DNA of 64,000 bases, from positions 476,865 through 540,864 of the forward strand of contig JASGJE010000002.1 in the NCBI GenBank assembly GCA_049840875.1, written 5' to 3'. Of this stretch, positions 1-8,059 are shown in pieces; the stretch's first letter is position 1, and each line of letters opens with the position of its first letter. This stretch comes from JAFDYH01 sp049840875. GTDB lineage: Bacteria > Bacteroidota > Bacteroidia > Chitinophagales > Chitinophagaceae. A program made the position numbers and the translations under genes. The notes below the pieces were generated by a model. That model worked only from the letters and a program-made list of their open reading frames with translations. It did no database searches and had not been told where the DNA came from.

Positions 1-2092
1 TGGATTTATTGGTGATGTTGGATCCGTAAGAGTATTGTATGTTGCCTCCGACAGAAGCCGATACGTCAAATGCACTTACTTTGTTTTTATACGAAACGAG
101 GAAGTCTGTGTTACTTTCTGACCCGTAAATTTTTTGAATACCATAAGCGCCGTTTCTGTCTCCATGATAACTCTTCGAAATTTTTGTTTCGCGTTGTTCA
201 TTCAGCAGGTCTTGAGAATATCGCAGGAATGCGCTCAGGTGCGGGCTGAATTGATAGTCGAGTCTGATATTACCAAACAGGCGATTGCGAAGAAAACCAT
301 TTTTCACCTGGTTGATCAAGAACCATGGATTATCGCCGATACCACTGCTGGAAGGATCGGTTCCTGGTGCAAGCGGCATTTTCTGTTGGGTACCTTGCTG
401 TAACCAGTAATTTCTGAGATCATTAATGTTTACACTTGGTGATAAGTAGATTACGTCTTCCAATGGATTAGTTCCTACGTTACCAGCTACTACGTTCGTT
501 GAACTGCTTCTTGTGTAGTTCAACGAAGTACTGATTCGAAGATCTTTGTTCAGTTTATGTTCAACATTCAGAGCAAGATTATGTCTTTGTAAATCTGTTT
601 TAGGAATTACACCAGAGTTGGTTGTATTGCTATAAGAAAAACGATAATTGTCTTTATCGGTTGCATTTTCTATAGACAAACTGTTTTGTGATGTAATGCC
701 TGTTTGTACAAAATTCTTAAGATTGTTGGGATAGCCAACCATATCTGTTGGAATATAATTTCCATTCGCATCCATCGGGCTGTTCCATTGAATTGCTTTG
801 ATACCCTGGTTCAGCGGAATACCGTAACGATAAGTATCCATTTCTCCAATGTTGGTCAGCGGGTCATTACCTGGATATGCTTCAGTATAAGGACGTGAAC
901 CTGAAGAATAATCAGTGTTTACCGGTAAATACTTATAAGGTTTGTCAAACTCAGTGTTTGATGAAAATGTAACGCCAATACCTTTTGATTTTTTACCGGA
1001 CTTTGTTGTAATCAGTACAACACCATTACCTGCCCGTGAACCATAAAGAGCTGCAGCGCTTGGGCCTTTTAATATTGATACGCTTTCAATATCATTGGGG
1101 TTGATATCAGAAATTGCATTGCCATAGTCAACATCATTACCGTTGCCAATGCTGGTAATATTGTTCATTGAGTTTTGTACCGGTACACCATCGATAACGA
1201 ATAGCGGTTGGTTATCGTTATTCAATGAGCGCATACCGCGGATTACCATGCTTACTGATGAAGTAGCGGCGCTACCGGTAGAACTGATCGTAACACCAGA
1301 TACTTTTCCGGCCATCGAGTTCAACACATTTGTCTGACTTACACGGTTCATGTCTTCACCTTTGATCGTTCCGACAGAATATCCAAGTGATTTTTTTGAA
1401 CGTGTGATTCCAAGAGCAGTTACAACCACCTGCTCCAATTCTCTTGAGGATCCGGTGAGTACTACGCTAACTTGCGATAAACCGCCAACCGGAACTTCAT
1501 TCGTTGTATAACCGACGTGGCTTATAACAAGTATTGCGTTCGGTCCCGCAACATTGATTGAAAATCTTCCTGCGTTGTTTGTCTTTGTAATGTTGTTTGT
1601 TCCTTTCTCAGTTATCGTTGCATCCGTTACAGGGCCGTTGGCATCAGTGACAACGCCACTAACAGGAAAATCCGTTACTTCAGTAACGGGTTCTGGTGCG
1701 TAAACTGTATTGATTACTCCGGCCTGTTTAATAATGTAAACGTTGTTTACTTTTTCAAACGTGAGGCCGGCGGGCGTTAATACTTTCTTTAGTACTGCTC
1801 CGGCATCTCCTTTTTCTTTTTCTTCTCCTTCGGAATAAACTACCATCGTTTCTTTCAATGCGTCGGCCTGGTAGCTAAAGTAAAGACCGTAGGTCTTTTG
1901 CAGCTTCAACATCAGATCCTGAAGCGAAACAGCTTTTAGTTTTTCCTGGCTTTTTGCAGTTGTGTTTTTTTTCGCTGGCTGATTTGATGCGGCCACATCC
2001 TGCGCATGGGTGATGGAAACGCAAAGCAATACCGTAAATATTGCAAGCAACCATGCCGGATTTGGTTTAAACAAGGTCAATTTTCTTTTCAT
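1..2092 (-). CDS. SusC/RagA-family TonB-dependent outer-membrane receptor with STN domain (3' end outside window)
   Basis: The gene runs off the left edge; about 697 codons of the N-terminal part are visible and open throughout. The start at 2092 gives a clear signal peptide ending near THAQ (residue 31). In order: an STN (secretin/TonB N-terminal) domain at about 50-122, a carboxypeptidase-regulatory-like domain at about 143-215, then the TonB plug. The SusC hallmark FVIDGVPV lies near residues 298-304, followed by the plug motif SVSILKGPSAAALYGSRAG. Proteins of this family import glycans or oligosaccharides across the outer membrane with a SusD partner, which would lie further left if present. 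The STN domain is the part that contacts a FecR-type anti-sigma factor, and exactly such a gene lies 18 bp upstream, so regulation by substrate-sensed cell-surface signalling is likely. The substrate cannot be told from the sequence. Confidence 0.95.
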   Translation of the reverse strand, partial: MKRKLTLFKPNPAWLLAIFTVLLCVSITHAQDVAASNQPAKKNTTAKSQEKLKAVSLQDLMLKLQKTYGLYFSYQADALKETMVVYSEGEEKEKGDAGAVLKKVLTPAGLTFEKVNNVYIIKQAGVINTVYAPEPVTEVTDFPVSGVVTDANGPVTDATITEKGTNNITKTNNAGRFSINVAGPNAILVISHVGYTTNEVPVGGLSQVSVVLTGSSRELEQVVVTALGITRSKKSLGYSVGTIKGEDMNRVSQTNVLNSMAGKVSGVTISSTGSAATSSVSMVIRGMRSLNNDNQPLFVIDGVPVQNSMNNITSIGNGNDVDYGNAISDINPNDIESVSILKGPSAAALYGSRAGNGVVLITTKSGKKSKGIGVTFSSNTEFDKPYKYLPVNTDYSSGSRPYTEAYPGNDPLTNIGEMDTYRYGIPLNQGIKAIQWNSPMDANGNYIPTDMVGYPNNLKNFVQTGITSQNSLSIENATDKDNYRFSYSNTTNSGVIPKTDLQRHNLALNVEHKLNKDLRISTSLNYTRSSSTNVVAGNVGTNPLEDVIYLSPSVNINDLRNYWLQQGTQQKMPLAPGTDPSSSGIGDNPWFLINQVKNGFLRNRLFGNIRLDYQFSPHLSAFLRYSQDLLNEQRETKISKSYHGDRNGAYGIQKIYGSESNTDFLVSYKNKVSAFDVSASVGGNIQYSYGSNITNKS

Positions 2093-2110
2093 GTCAGTGT
2101 AGTTAAGATT

Positions 2111-3157
2111 TTATTGAATAATCAATCGATTATTTGTTTGCTGTATGTCTATATGTAGTGTTCTGGATAAAATATGTACAAGTTCTTCGAGGGATGTTAC
2201 TGGTATCACGGCTGTTGTTTGCAGTTTCTTGTGTTTTTCGATTTTAAAATCAACCGTTACTCCGTAATATTCATGAATGAGTTCGGCTATATCATTCAAC
2301 TCTGTCTGGCGGAAATTCCATTTATGTTCCGTCCATGCAGAGTATAAGCGTGTATCCGATGTTGTTTTTATTAGTTGTTGCTGAACCGTATCCAGTACTA
2401 TTTTTTCGCCTGGCGCCATATACAATGCATCGCTGTTAAATTGTGGCCGGGTTATTTTTACTTTTCCACTTGCCAATACAACACCTGGCGCGGAAGAACG
2501 TGCATCGACATTGAACTGTGTGCCCAGTACGGTAATATCAATGGACTTTGCATGCACAATAAATTGCTTATGCTCTGTATGCTTCGTGATTCTGAAAAAA
2601 GCGTTTCCTTCAAGAAATACTTCACGGTCTGCATTTTTGAAAAAGTCGTTGTTGTATTTTAAAGACGAACCATTATTTAAAATAACAACCGAGCTATCCG
2701 GCAATGTTATTTCCCGAGTTTCACCATTATTTTCAATAACAGTGTAGGAGTCTTTTGCCACATTGGTACGCGGCACCGGCTTCAAAAAAATATAGGCTGA
2801 TATAATGGCTATTGCGAGCAACGAAGCAGCGCTGAATAACCAGTAATATTTTTTTCCCGAACGAATTGACTTCACACTCCCTCCATCTTCCAATCCCAGT
2901 TGATTGAATATATTTTTTTTGAGCTCGGCTTTTTCTTCCGTTGTTAATGGAAATAGTGTAGCGCTATCGTCCGCTAATTGCTTTACCAATTGACGGGCCC
3001 GCGTAATCGTAGATTTGTCTGCAGAGTAAAGATTGAGATAAGATTGCCAGAAATCATCAACGTCAGCGTCTGGCGATAATACCCATTGCTGGAAATATTC
3101 ATCGGCGGCAAACTGGTCTTCGTTAAATCCTTTGTAGTATGAATGATAGTGAATCAT
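2111..3157 (-). CDS. FecR-type anti-sigma factor with DUF4974
   Basis: A 348-residue protein with a cytoplasmic N-terminal region (about 1-105), one transmembrane segment at about 107-126 (hydrophobic stretch WLFSAASLLAIAIISAYIFL), then a periplasmic FecR domain (LPDSSVVILNNGSSLKY; VLGTQFNV) and a C-terminal DUF4974 region of about 75 residues. In Bacteroidota such proteins hold the partner ECF sigma factor inactive until the STN domain of a TonB receptor signals that substrate is bound. Position supports this: the sigma gene ends 88 bp upstream and the STN-bearing SusC gene starts 18 bp downstream, all on one strand. The length is usual for the family. Confidence 0.95.
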   Translation of the reverse strand: MIHYHSYYKGFNEDQFAADEYFQQWVLSPDADVDDFWQSYLNLYSADKSTITRARQLVKQLADDSATLFPLTTEEKAELKKNIFNQLGLEDGGSVKSIRSGKKYYWLFSAASLLAIAIISAYIFLKPVPRTNVAKDSYTVIENNGETREITLPDSSVVILNNGSSLKYNNDFFKNADREVFLEGNAFFRITKHTEHKQFIVHAKSIDITVLGTQFNVDARSSAPGVVLASGKVKITRPQFNSDALYMAPGEKIVLDTVQQQLIKTTSDTRLYSAWTEHKWNFRQTELNDIAELIHEYYGVTVDFKIEKHKKLQTTAVIPVTSLEELVHILSRTLHIDIQQTNNRLIIQ

Positions 3158-3245
3158 CTATACTTTAGAGAATTTATCAAACAGTGAATACTCAAAAGCA
3201 AAAAGAAATTTTTACCGGAAGAGCCGTTGCATATCTTCCATAACA

Positions 3246-3833
3246 TCAAAGGAATAGTGCAGAAAGGAAAGCAATTGCAATAGTCAGAAGCTGACTTCTC
3301 AGGCGATGTATTGTACGAAAGGCAAGGTTATTTACAGATTGATAATTCATACAGAGTTTATCGGCGATCTGTTCATAGCTGAGGCCTTCATTGAAGCGAA
3401 GTTCGAGTACTTGTTTTTGCCGGTTGGTAAGGTTAGATAGAGCAGCTTTCAGGCGTGATTTTGTCTCTTTATCAGTATCGGCCGCTACAATCATTTCTTC
3501 CATTGTTTCTTCTGGTGAAATCAACGTGTCGGTCACTTCATGGGTGCTATACTGACTTTCTTTTTTCAGTTTTTTAAGAATAATACTACGCATTACTTTT
3601 ACGAGATAACTCTGCGTATGCATCACATCTCCCAAAGTATTCCTGTAATTCCATATTTCGATAAAGACTTCCTGTAACGCATCTTTCGCCAGTTCGCGGT
3701 CAGTGGTCATTCGCAGCGCTGCGTTAAAAATTTTATCGGCATAAGCTTCATATAAGTTTCCTAATGCCTGCGGATCGCCTTTTTTCAAACGGGCCCAATA
3801 GGAAGAGTCGATATGCGTTGTTTTGGCGGTCAT
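3246..3833 (-). CDS. ECF RNA polymerase sigma factor (FecI-like, Bacteroidota type)
   Basis: A 195-residue sigma-70 family ECF factor. Region 2 is visible at about 25-65 (LYEAYADKIFNAALRM, then AKDALQEVFIEIW) and region 4 with its helix-turn-helix at about 130-185 (LTNRQKQVLELRFNEGLSYE, then QIADKL). The C-terminal hydrophobic tail LLTIAIAFLSALFL is typical of the Bacteroidota sigma factors paired with FecR and SusC. It likely drives transcription of the downstream receptor unit once released by the FecR protein next to it. The start at 3833 is the first ATG in frame and gives the usual length. Confidence 0.93.
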   Translation of the reverse strand: MTAKTTHIDSSYWARLKKGDPQALGNLYEAYADKIFNAALRMTTDRELAKDALQEVFIEIWNYRNTLGDVMHTQSYLVKVMRSIILKKLKKESQYSTHEVTDTLISPEETMEEMIVAADTDKETKSRLKAALSNLTNRQKQVLELRFNEGLSYEQIADKLCMNYQSVNNLAFRTIHRLRSQLLTIAIAFLSALFL

Positions 3834-3837
3834 GAGT

Positions 3838-3866
3838 CAAATTTATTAAAGCAGTCTTCAACAAAA
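3838..3866 (-). promoter_or_regulatory. possible Bacteroidota housekeeping promoter before the sigma gene
   Basis: On the minus strand TTTTG (3866-3862) is followed after 16 bases by TAAATTTG (3845-3838), which fits the Bacteroidota -7 consensus TAnnTTTG with a -33 TTTG element. The spacing is a little short. It would start transcription almost at the ATG (3833), so the mRNA would be nearly leaderless. Weak evidence. Confidence 0.3.
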
Positions 3867-4256
3867 GGTAACGTAACATACTTAATGTAAACTTAATTCA
3901 GTCTGAATAGGGTAATAAGCTTTGTTTCCGATTTGTTGGGATGAAACGTTTGCGGGAAAATCAGAATTTACGATCCGATCATGCTTAAGTTTATTCTGTG
4001 AGGCCTTAAAAGTCGTTGCTGGTGGCTCTGATTTTTGCAATCGTTCTCTTACGAGCCTCAATCTCGTAAAAAAAATGCAATCAGCCTATGCCGTACCATG
4101 CTGCTTTTGTGTAAAACTGATTATTATCATCCTTTTTTTGAGTAAATGTTCAGATAATGTTGTCACTTTAATCAGAACGTAAAGGCTGAGTACCCACTAC
4201 AATTAAATGTATCATCAGGACAGTATGATTTTGATGATGCAATCTCTATTGGGTGC
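3867..4256. other. intergenic region between divergent units, no gene seen
   Basis: About 390 bases between the sigma gene and the catabolic gene run. Open frames here have no recognisable start context, composition or family resemblance. The stretch probably holds the divergent control region, but no clear operator or repeat was found in it. Confidence 0.5.
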
Positions 4257-4287
4257 TTTGTCGTCCAAGTCATTATCTTTAATATTG
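4257..4287 (+). promoter_or_regulatory. candidate Bacteroidota promoter for the 4330 gene run
   Basis: TTTG at 4257-4260 is followed after 19 bases by TAATATTG at 4280-4287, five of the six fixed positions of the -7 consensus TAnnTTTG. The distance between the elements is ideal, and the first ATG lies 42 bases downstream. Confidence 0.4.
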
Positions 4288-4329
4288 GCAAAAGCGAATC
4301 ATACATCCATCAACATAAAGTAACTGTTC

Positions 4330-5034
4330 ATGAAACCTATTGTTCAGATATCACTCGATCTTACAAATATTGATGAAGCATTGGAAACGGCGGCGATGGC
4401 CATGCGTGCAGGCGTCGACTGGCTAGAGGCAGGAACACCATTGATACTGGCAGAAGGATTGCATGGCGTCAAAAAACTCAGGGAAGCTTTTCCAGGCGTA
4501 CCGATTGTTGCAGATCTTAAAACCATGGATGGCGGTTATCTCGAAGCGGAGATGATGGCAAAGGCTGGTGCAACGCATGTTGTTGTGATGGCAAGGGCGC
4601 ACGAAGAAACGATTAAGTGCGTGGCAAAAGCCGGAAAAGACTTTGGCGCTAAAGTGATGGGTGATAATCTCGGTTGTGAAGACATGGTGGCGGCGGCGAA
4701 ATGGTTGGAAGACCTCGGTTGCGATTATGTCGTGCATCACATTGGCTACGATGAACGCAGAGGTATCGCTGCACAAGGCAGACGGATGCCAAGTCCATTA
4801 GATCAGTTAAAAGAAGTAGTAAACGCGGTTAATATTCCTGTACAAGCCGTTGGTGGTTTATCATTGGAGCAAGCAATTGAATGCCCTTTATATGGAGCGC
4901 CATTGGTAGTATTAGGAGCGCCATTAACCATCGATGCCGACGCATTTAAAACAGCCGATGGAAATCTGGAAGAATCATTGCGTTTGATTTGTAAAAAGAT
5001 TCATAGCTATGGTGATGTGAAGAAGGTAAGTTAA
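4330..5034 (+). CDS. hexulose-6-phosphate synthase / 3-keto-L-gulonate-6-phosphate decarboxylase family protein
   Basis: A 234-residue TIM-barrel protein of the orotidine-5'-phosphate decarboxylase superfamily. The family metal and catalytic signature DxKxxD is seen as DLKTMD (D62, K64, D67), with D10 and E33 at the expected strand ends. The later loop reads HHIGYDERRG (136-145), closer to the HxGxD motif of hexulose-6-phosphate synthase than to the HxSRD form of ketogulonate-phosphate decarboxylase. The C-terminal phosphate-binding GG is at 175-176. Family members either condense formaldehyde with ribulose 5-phosphate or decarboxylate 3-keto sugar-acid phosphates to pentulose phosphates. No phosphohexuloisomerase partner (SIS domain) is present, and the neighbours are two dehydrogenases, an epimerase and a kinase, so I favour the decarboxylase or a related retro-aldol role. 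It is the first gene of a plus-strand run. Confidence 0.85.
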   Translation: MKPIVQISLDLTNIDEALETAAMAMRAGVDWLEAGTPLILAEGLHGVKKLREAFPGVPIVADLKTMDGGYLEAEMMAKAGATHVVVMARAHEETIKCVAKAGKDFGAKVMGDNLGCEDMVAAAKWLEDLGCDYVVHHIGYDERRGIAAQGRRMPSPLDQLKEVVNAVNIPVQAVGGLSLEQAIECPLYGAPLVVLGAPLTIDADAFKTADGNLEESLRLICKKIHSYGDVKKVS

Positions 5035-5044
5035 ACGAAAGTTA

Positions 5045-5113
5045 GATGGTTGAATTGTTTGATTGTTACGTAGCTGAAATATGTGCAGCAATCAAACCAT
5101 AGAACAATACAAC
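5045..5113. repeat. imperfect inverted word repeat between operon genes
   Basis: The left arm contains TTGTTTGATTGTT and the right arm CAATCAAACCAT followed by AGAACAATAC, together forming a long imperfect stem. It belongs to a class of AT-rich intergenic word repeats seen several times in the window. Function unknown. Confidence 0.5.
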
Positions 5114-5137
5114 AATATTAAAATCTGTTTTTGAATT

Positions 5138-6166
5138 ATGATAAAATCAGCAGCAGTTGTAAACTATGCACCGGAAAAAGGATCGGTGGAGATAAGAGAA
5201 ATTGAAAAACCAGTTATTGGTGAAGAAGATGTATTACTTGAAGTAGCGAATGTCGGCGTTTGTGGTAGTGATCTGCATCAATGGACGGCCGACCACAGCT
5301 GGCCGGTAAATTATCCTGTGGTATTAGGACATGAATTTGGCGGTCGTATAGCGGAATTGGGTAGTCGCGTAAAAAATTGGAAAGAGGGCGAACGTGTTGT
5401 TAGTGAAACAGCGGCGATCATTAACCCAAACAGCCCCATGACAAAAGCGGGTTTATATAATCTCGATCCGGATAGAAAAGGTTTCGGCTATGGAGTAAAC
5501 GGCGCAATGACAAAATATGTAAAGGTACCGGCCCGTTGTCTTCATCATGTTCCTGATGAATTGCCATTTGAACAAGCCTGCCTTACCGAGCCATGTTGTG
5601 TAGCATACAATGCAGTTGTTGAAAATTCGAGAATAAAACCAGGCGACAGTGTAATTGTTTTAGGCCCTGGTACGATTGGTATTCTTTGTGCGGCTATGGC
5701 GAAACTTTGTGGCGCAGACGTAGCGATAGTTGGATTGGAAGCCGATATGCAGCGGTTGAATATTGCCAAGCAATACGGATGCGATGTAATAGTGGGTGAT
5801 GCAACGGCGTGGGCTAAACGAAAAGACGGATTAGGCGCTGACTTTATCATTGATGCGGCCGGTGCAAGCATTACATTGAAGATTGCATTGCAACTGGTTC
5901 GTCCCAATGGCCATATCAGCAAAGTCGGTTGGGGGCCGCAGCCAATGAATTTTTCATTGGATCCGTTGGTACAAAAGAATGTTACACTGCAAGGCAGCTT
6001 TAGTCATAACTGGCCCATTTGGGAAAAAGTAATATCTCTACTGGCAAGTGGAAAATTAGATGTAAAGCCAATTATCGGCGGAGTATGGCCCGTAACCGAA
6101 TGGCACGAAGCATTTGAAAAAATGCACAAGGGAGATGTGGTGAAGAGTGTGTTGAAGCCTGTGTGA
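5138..6166 (+). CDS. zinc-type alcohol/polyol dehydrogenase (MDR family) lacking the structural zinc cysteines
   Basis: A 342-residue medium-chain dehydrogenase. The GroES-like catalytic domain shows the catalytic zinc ligands C42 (GVCGSDLH), H65 and E66 (GHEFGG). The nucleotide-binding fold has VLGPGTIG at about 173-180. The structural-zinc lobe, which in threonine, sorbitol or L-gulonate 5-dehydrogenase relatives carries four cysteines, here reads AAIINPNSPMTKAGLYNLDP (residues 92-111) and has none, while the following FGYGVNGAMTKYV block is well kept. Likely role: NAD(P)-dependent oxidation of a secondary hydroxyl of a sugar, polyol or sugar acid. It sits between the decarboxylase-like gene and an SDR gene in one orientation, consistent with successive oxidation steps of one pathway. 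The exact substrate is unknown. Confidence 0.88.
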   Translation: MIKSAAVVNYAPEKGSVEIREIEKPVIGEEDVLLEVANVGVCGSDLHQWTADHSWPVNYPVVLGHEFGGRIAELGSRVKNWKEGERVVSETAAIINPNSPMTKAGLYNLDPDRKGFGYGVNGAMTKYVKVPARCLHHVPDELPFEQACLTEPCCVAYNAVVENSRIKPGDSVIVLGPGTIGILCAAMAKLCGADVAIVGLEADMQRLNIAKQYGCDVIVGDATAWAKRKDGLGADFIIDAAGASITLKIALQLVRPNGHISKVGWGPQPMNFSLDPLVQKNVTLQGSFSHNWPIWEKVISLLASGKLDVKPIIGGVWPVTEWHEAFEKMHKGDVVKSVLKPV

Positions 6167-6170
6167 GAGA

Positions 6171-6274
6171 GAAATTAAAAAGTCAAAATTCAAAAGTAAA
6201 AATCGAAGAGGGTGCAAAATGTAGAGTCTTTGCAAATACACAGTTTTTACTTTTTATTTTTTAATTTTTACTTC
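6171..6274. repeat. AT-rich inverted word repeat pair
   Basis: The left arm (6171-6204) is built of words such as AAAAAGTCAAAATTC and AAAAGTAAAAATC; the right arm (6243-6274) is TTTTTACTTTTTATT followed by TTTTAATTTTTACTT, roughly its reverse complement. A single left-type arm recurs at 8018-8045. Typical of Bacteroidota intergenic filler repeats; no function known. Confidence 0.5.
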
Positions 6275-6307
6275 TGCTTTCAAAAAAATACTTCTTAAAA
6301 AACCATC

Positions 6308-7108
6308 ATGCGTTTACAAAATAAAATAATCATCATTACTGGTAGTACGACGGGCATCGGTAAAGCAATTGCAAAACGATGTGTTGCTGAAGGAGCGAAA
6401 GTTGTATTGCATGGTCTTGAACAGGATTGGGGTAATGATGTATTGAAGGAATTGGAAGAAGAAAATGCTGTATTGCATATCGAAGATATTGGTGCAGACG
6501 GAGCAACAGAACGGTTGGTGGATCTTGCCATTAAAACATACGGAAGATTAGATGCAGTGGTAAATAATGCAGCAATCGTTGCTTCTTCCAATATTCATAC
6601 TACTGATAAAGAATTTCTACGTCGCCTCCTTGAAATAAATACGATTGCACCTTATTCATTAATTAAAGCAGCGCTTCCGTATTTATCTCAGCAACATGGC
6701 TGCGTACTGAATATTGGTTCCGTAAATGCATATAGTGGCGAACCTAATTTATTTGCATATAGTGTGAGCAAAGGAGCATTGATGACGATGACGAGAAATC
6801 TTGGCGATACTCTATTCCGGGAGAATCATGTCCGTGTCAATCAAATAAATCCGGGATGGGTGTTGACTGAAACGGAAAAGCAACGAAAGAAAGATCATGG
6901 ATTGGCAGAAGATTGGTATAAGGATTTGCCTTCTGTGTATGCACCCGCAGGACGAATATTATGGCCTGCAGAGATCGCAGCCGCAGCCGTTTACTGGCTG
7001 GCTGATGAAAGTGGTCCTATCAGCGGGCAGGTGGTAGATATCGAACAACATCCTTTTATTGGCCGCAACCCTCCGAAAGATTCTTCTACGATTAAAACTT
7101 CAAAATAA
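6308..7108 (+). CDS. short-chain dehydrogenase/reductase (SDR)
   Basis: A 266-residue classical SDR. It shows the cofactor loop TGSTTGIG (11-18), NNAA (86-89), N111, and the catalytic S138, Y151 and K155 (YSVSK). The family oxidises or reduces sugars, polyols, steroids and similar compounds with NAD(P). The context of a sugar-catabolic run (dehydrogenase upstream, isomerase/epimerase 15 bp downstream) suggests a keto-sugar or sugar-acid oxidoreductase, for example of the gluconate or threonate dehydrogenase kind, but the substrate cannot be read from the sequence. The start at 6308 places the glycine loop at the normal distance from the N-terminus. Confidence 0.9.
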   Translation: MRLQNKIIIITGSTTGIGKAIAKRCVAEGAKVVLHGLEQDWGNDVLKELEEENAVLHIEDIGADGATERLVDLAIKTYGRLDAVVNNAAIVASSNIHTTDKEFLRRLLEINTIAPYSLIKAALPYLSQQHGCVLNIGSVNAYSGEPNLFAYSVSKGALMTMTRNLGDTLFRENHVRVNQINPGWVLTETEKQRKKDHGLAEDWYKDLPSVYAPAGRILWPAEIAAAAVYWLADESGPISGQVVDIEQHPFIGRNPPKDSSTIKTSK

Positions 7109-7123
7109 CTAACGGTAACACTT

Positions 7124-8020
7124 ATGCCAAAATTAGCAGCATTTCCCAAGGCATTTATGCAGGCTCTTTGTAAGGACGGAACAATGAAAGTAAAAGAGTG
7201 GATTGATTTAGCGTCTGCATTGGATATTGATGGTCTTGAGTGGTATGCCGGTTTTCTTGAAATGAGCGATAAAAACAACTGGCCGCTCTTTCGCAAAATG
7301 GTAAACGACAAAGGGAAAACAATTCCGATGATGTGTTGTTCTCCTGATTTTACACATCCTGATAAATCGTTCCGCGATAAAGAAGTTGTCAAACAAAAAG
7401 AATGGATTGATATGACATGGACGCTCGGTGGTTCTTACTGCCGTGTACTGTCCGGACAGCGCAGACCGGAGTTATCCGTCGATGAAGGAGTGAAGCTTGC
7501 CGCAGATTGTATTTATGAATGTCTTCCCTATGCGCAGGAAAGAAATATTACATTGATTTTAGAGAATCATTATAAAGATGATTTCTGGCAATACCCTGAG
7601 TTTGCCCAGAAGATGGATGTCTTTTGCAAACTTGTCGATAGTATTCATCATCCGAATTTCGGAGTGAATTATGATCCGAGCAATACTTATCTCGCCGGCG
7701 AAGATCCGATTGAGTTATTATTGAAAGTTTCAAACCGCGTGGTTACCATGCACGCAAGTGACCGGTATTTAAAAGAAGGTACGATAGAAGATCTGCGTAA
7801 AGAAGAAGGCGGAGCAGCGGGCTATGCGAAACGATTAAGTCATGGTGAAATAGGAAAGGGTTTAAATGATTACGATGCTATTTTTACAGAATTGAAAAGA
7901 GTCGGCTTTGATAGCTGGATCAGTATTGAGGATGGTGTAGATGGAATGGATCAACTGGAAAGAAGTGTAAGTTTCTTAAGAAGAAAGATGAAACAGTATT
8001 GGGGCAAGGAGGACAAGTAA
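7124..8020 (+). CDS. sugar phosphate isomerase/epimerase (xylose isomerase-like TIM barrel)
   Basis: A 298-residue protein of the AP-endonuclease-2/xylose-isomerase-like TIM-barrel family. Metal-ligand type motifs in order: LILENHYKDD (Glu of the central strand), FGVNYDPSNTYLAGEDP (Asp), VTMHASDR (His), SHGEIGKGLNDY, and the closing SWISIEDGVDGMDQ (Glu). Members epimerise or isomerise sugars and sugar phosphates, for example UlaE, IolE/IolI and tagatose epimerases. It starts 15 bp after the SDR gene and is followed 39 bp later by the permease, so it is probably co-transcribed. Pairing of such an epimerase with a decarboxylase of the 4330 type parallels UlaD/UlaE of L-ascorbate breakdown; that parallel is inference. 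Confidence 0.88.
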   Translation: MPKLAAFPKAFMQALCKDGTMKVKEWIDLASALDIDGLEWYAGFLEMSDKNNWPLFRKMVNDKGKTIPMMCCSPDFTHPDKSFRDKEVVKQKEWIDMTWTLGGSYCRVLSGQRRPELSVDEGVKLAADCIYECLPYAQERNITLILENHYKDDFWQYPEFAQKMDVFCKLVDSIHHPNFGVNYDPSNTYLAGEDPIELLLKVSNRVVTMHASDRYLKEGTIEDLRKEEGGAAGYAKRLSHGEIGKGLNDYDAIFTELKRVGFDSWISIEDGVDGMDQLERSVSFLRRKMKQYWGKEDK

Positions 8021-8059
8021 AAAGTCAAAATTTAAAAGCAAAAAAGCGAACAGCCGAAA

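Noticed and set aside
3922..4182. Plus-strand open frame of 86 codons between the sigma gene and the catabolic run
   Set aside because: No family resemblance, mixed composition (Cys/Phe-rich), no start context; likely chance.
4330..5034. Assignment as a formaldehyde-fixing ribulose monophosphate pathway
   Set aside because: No phosphohexuloisomerase or formaldehyde-related gene is nearby, although the HxGxD-like motif keeps the possibility open.
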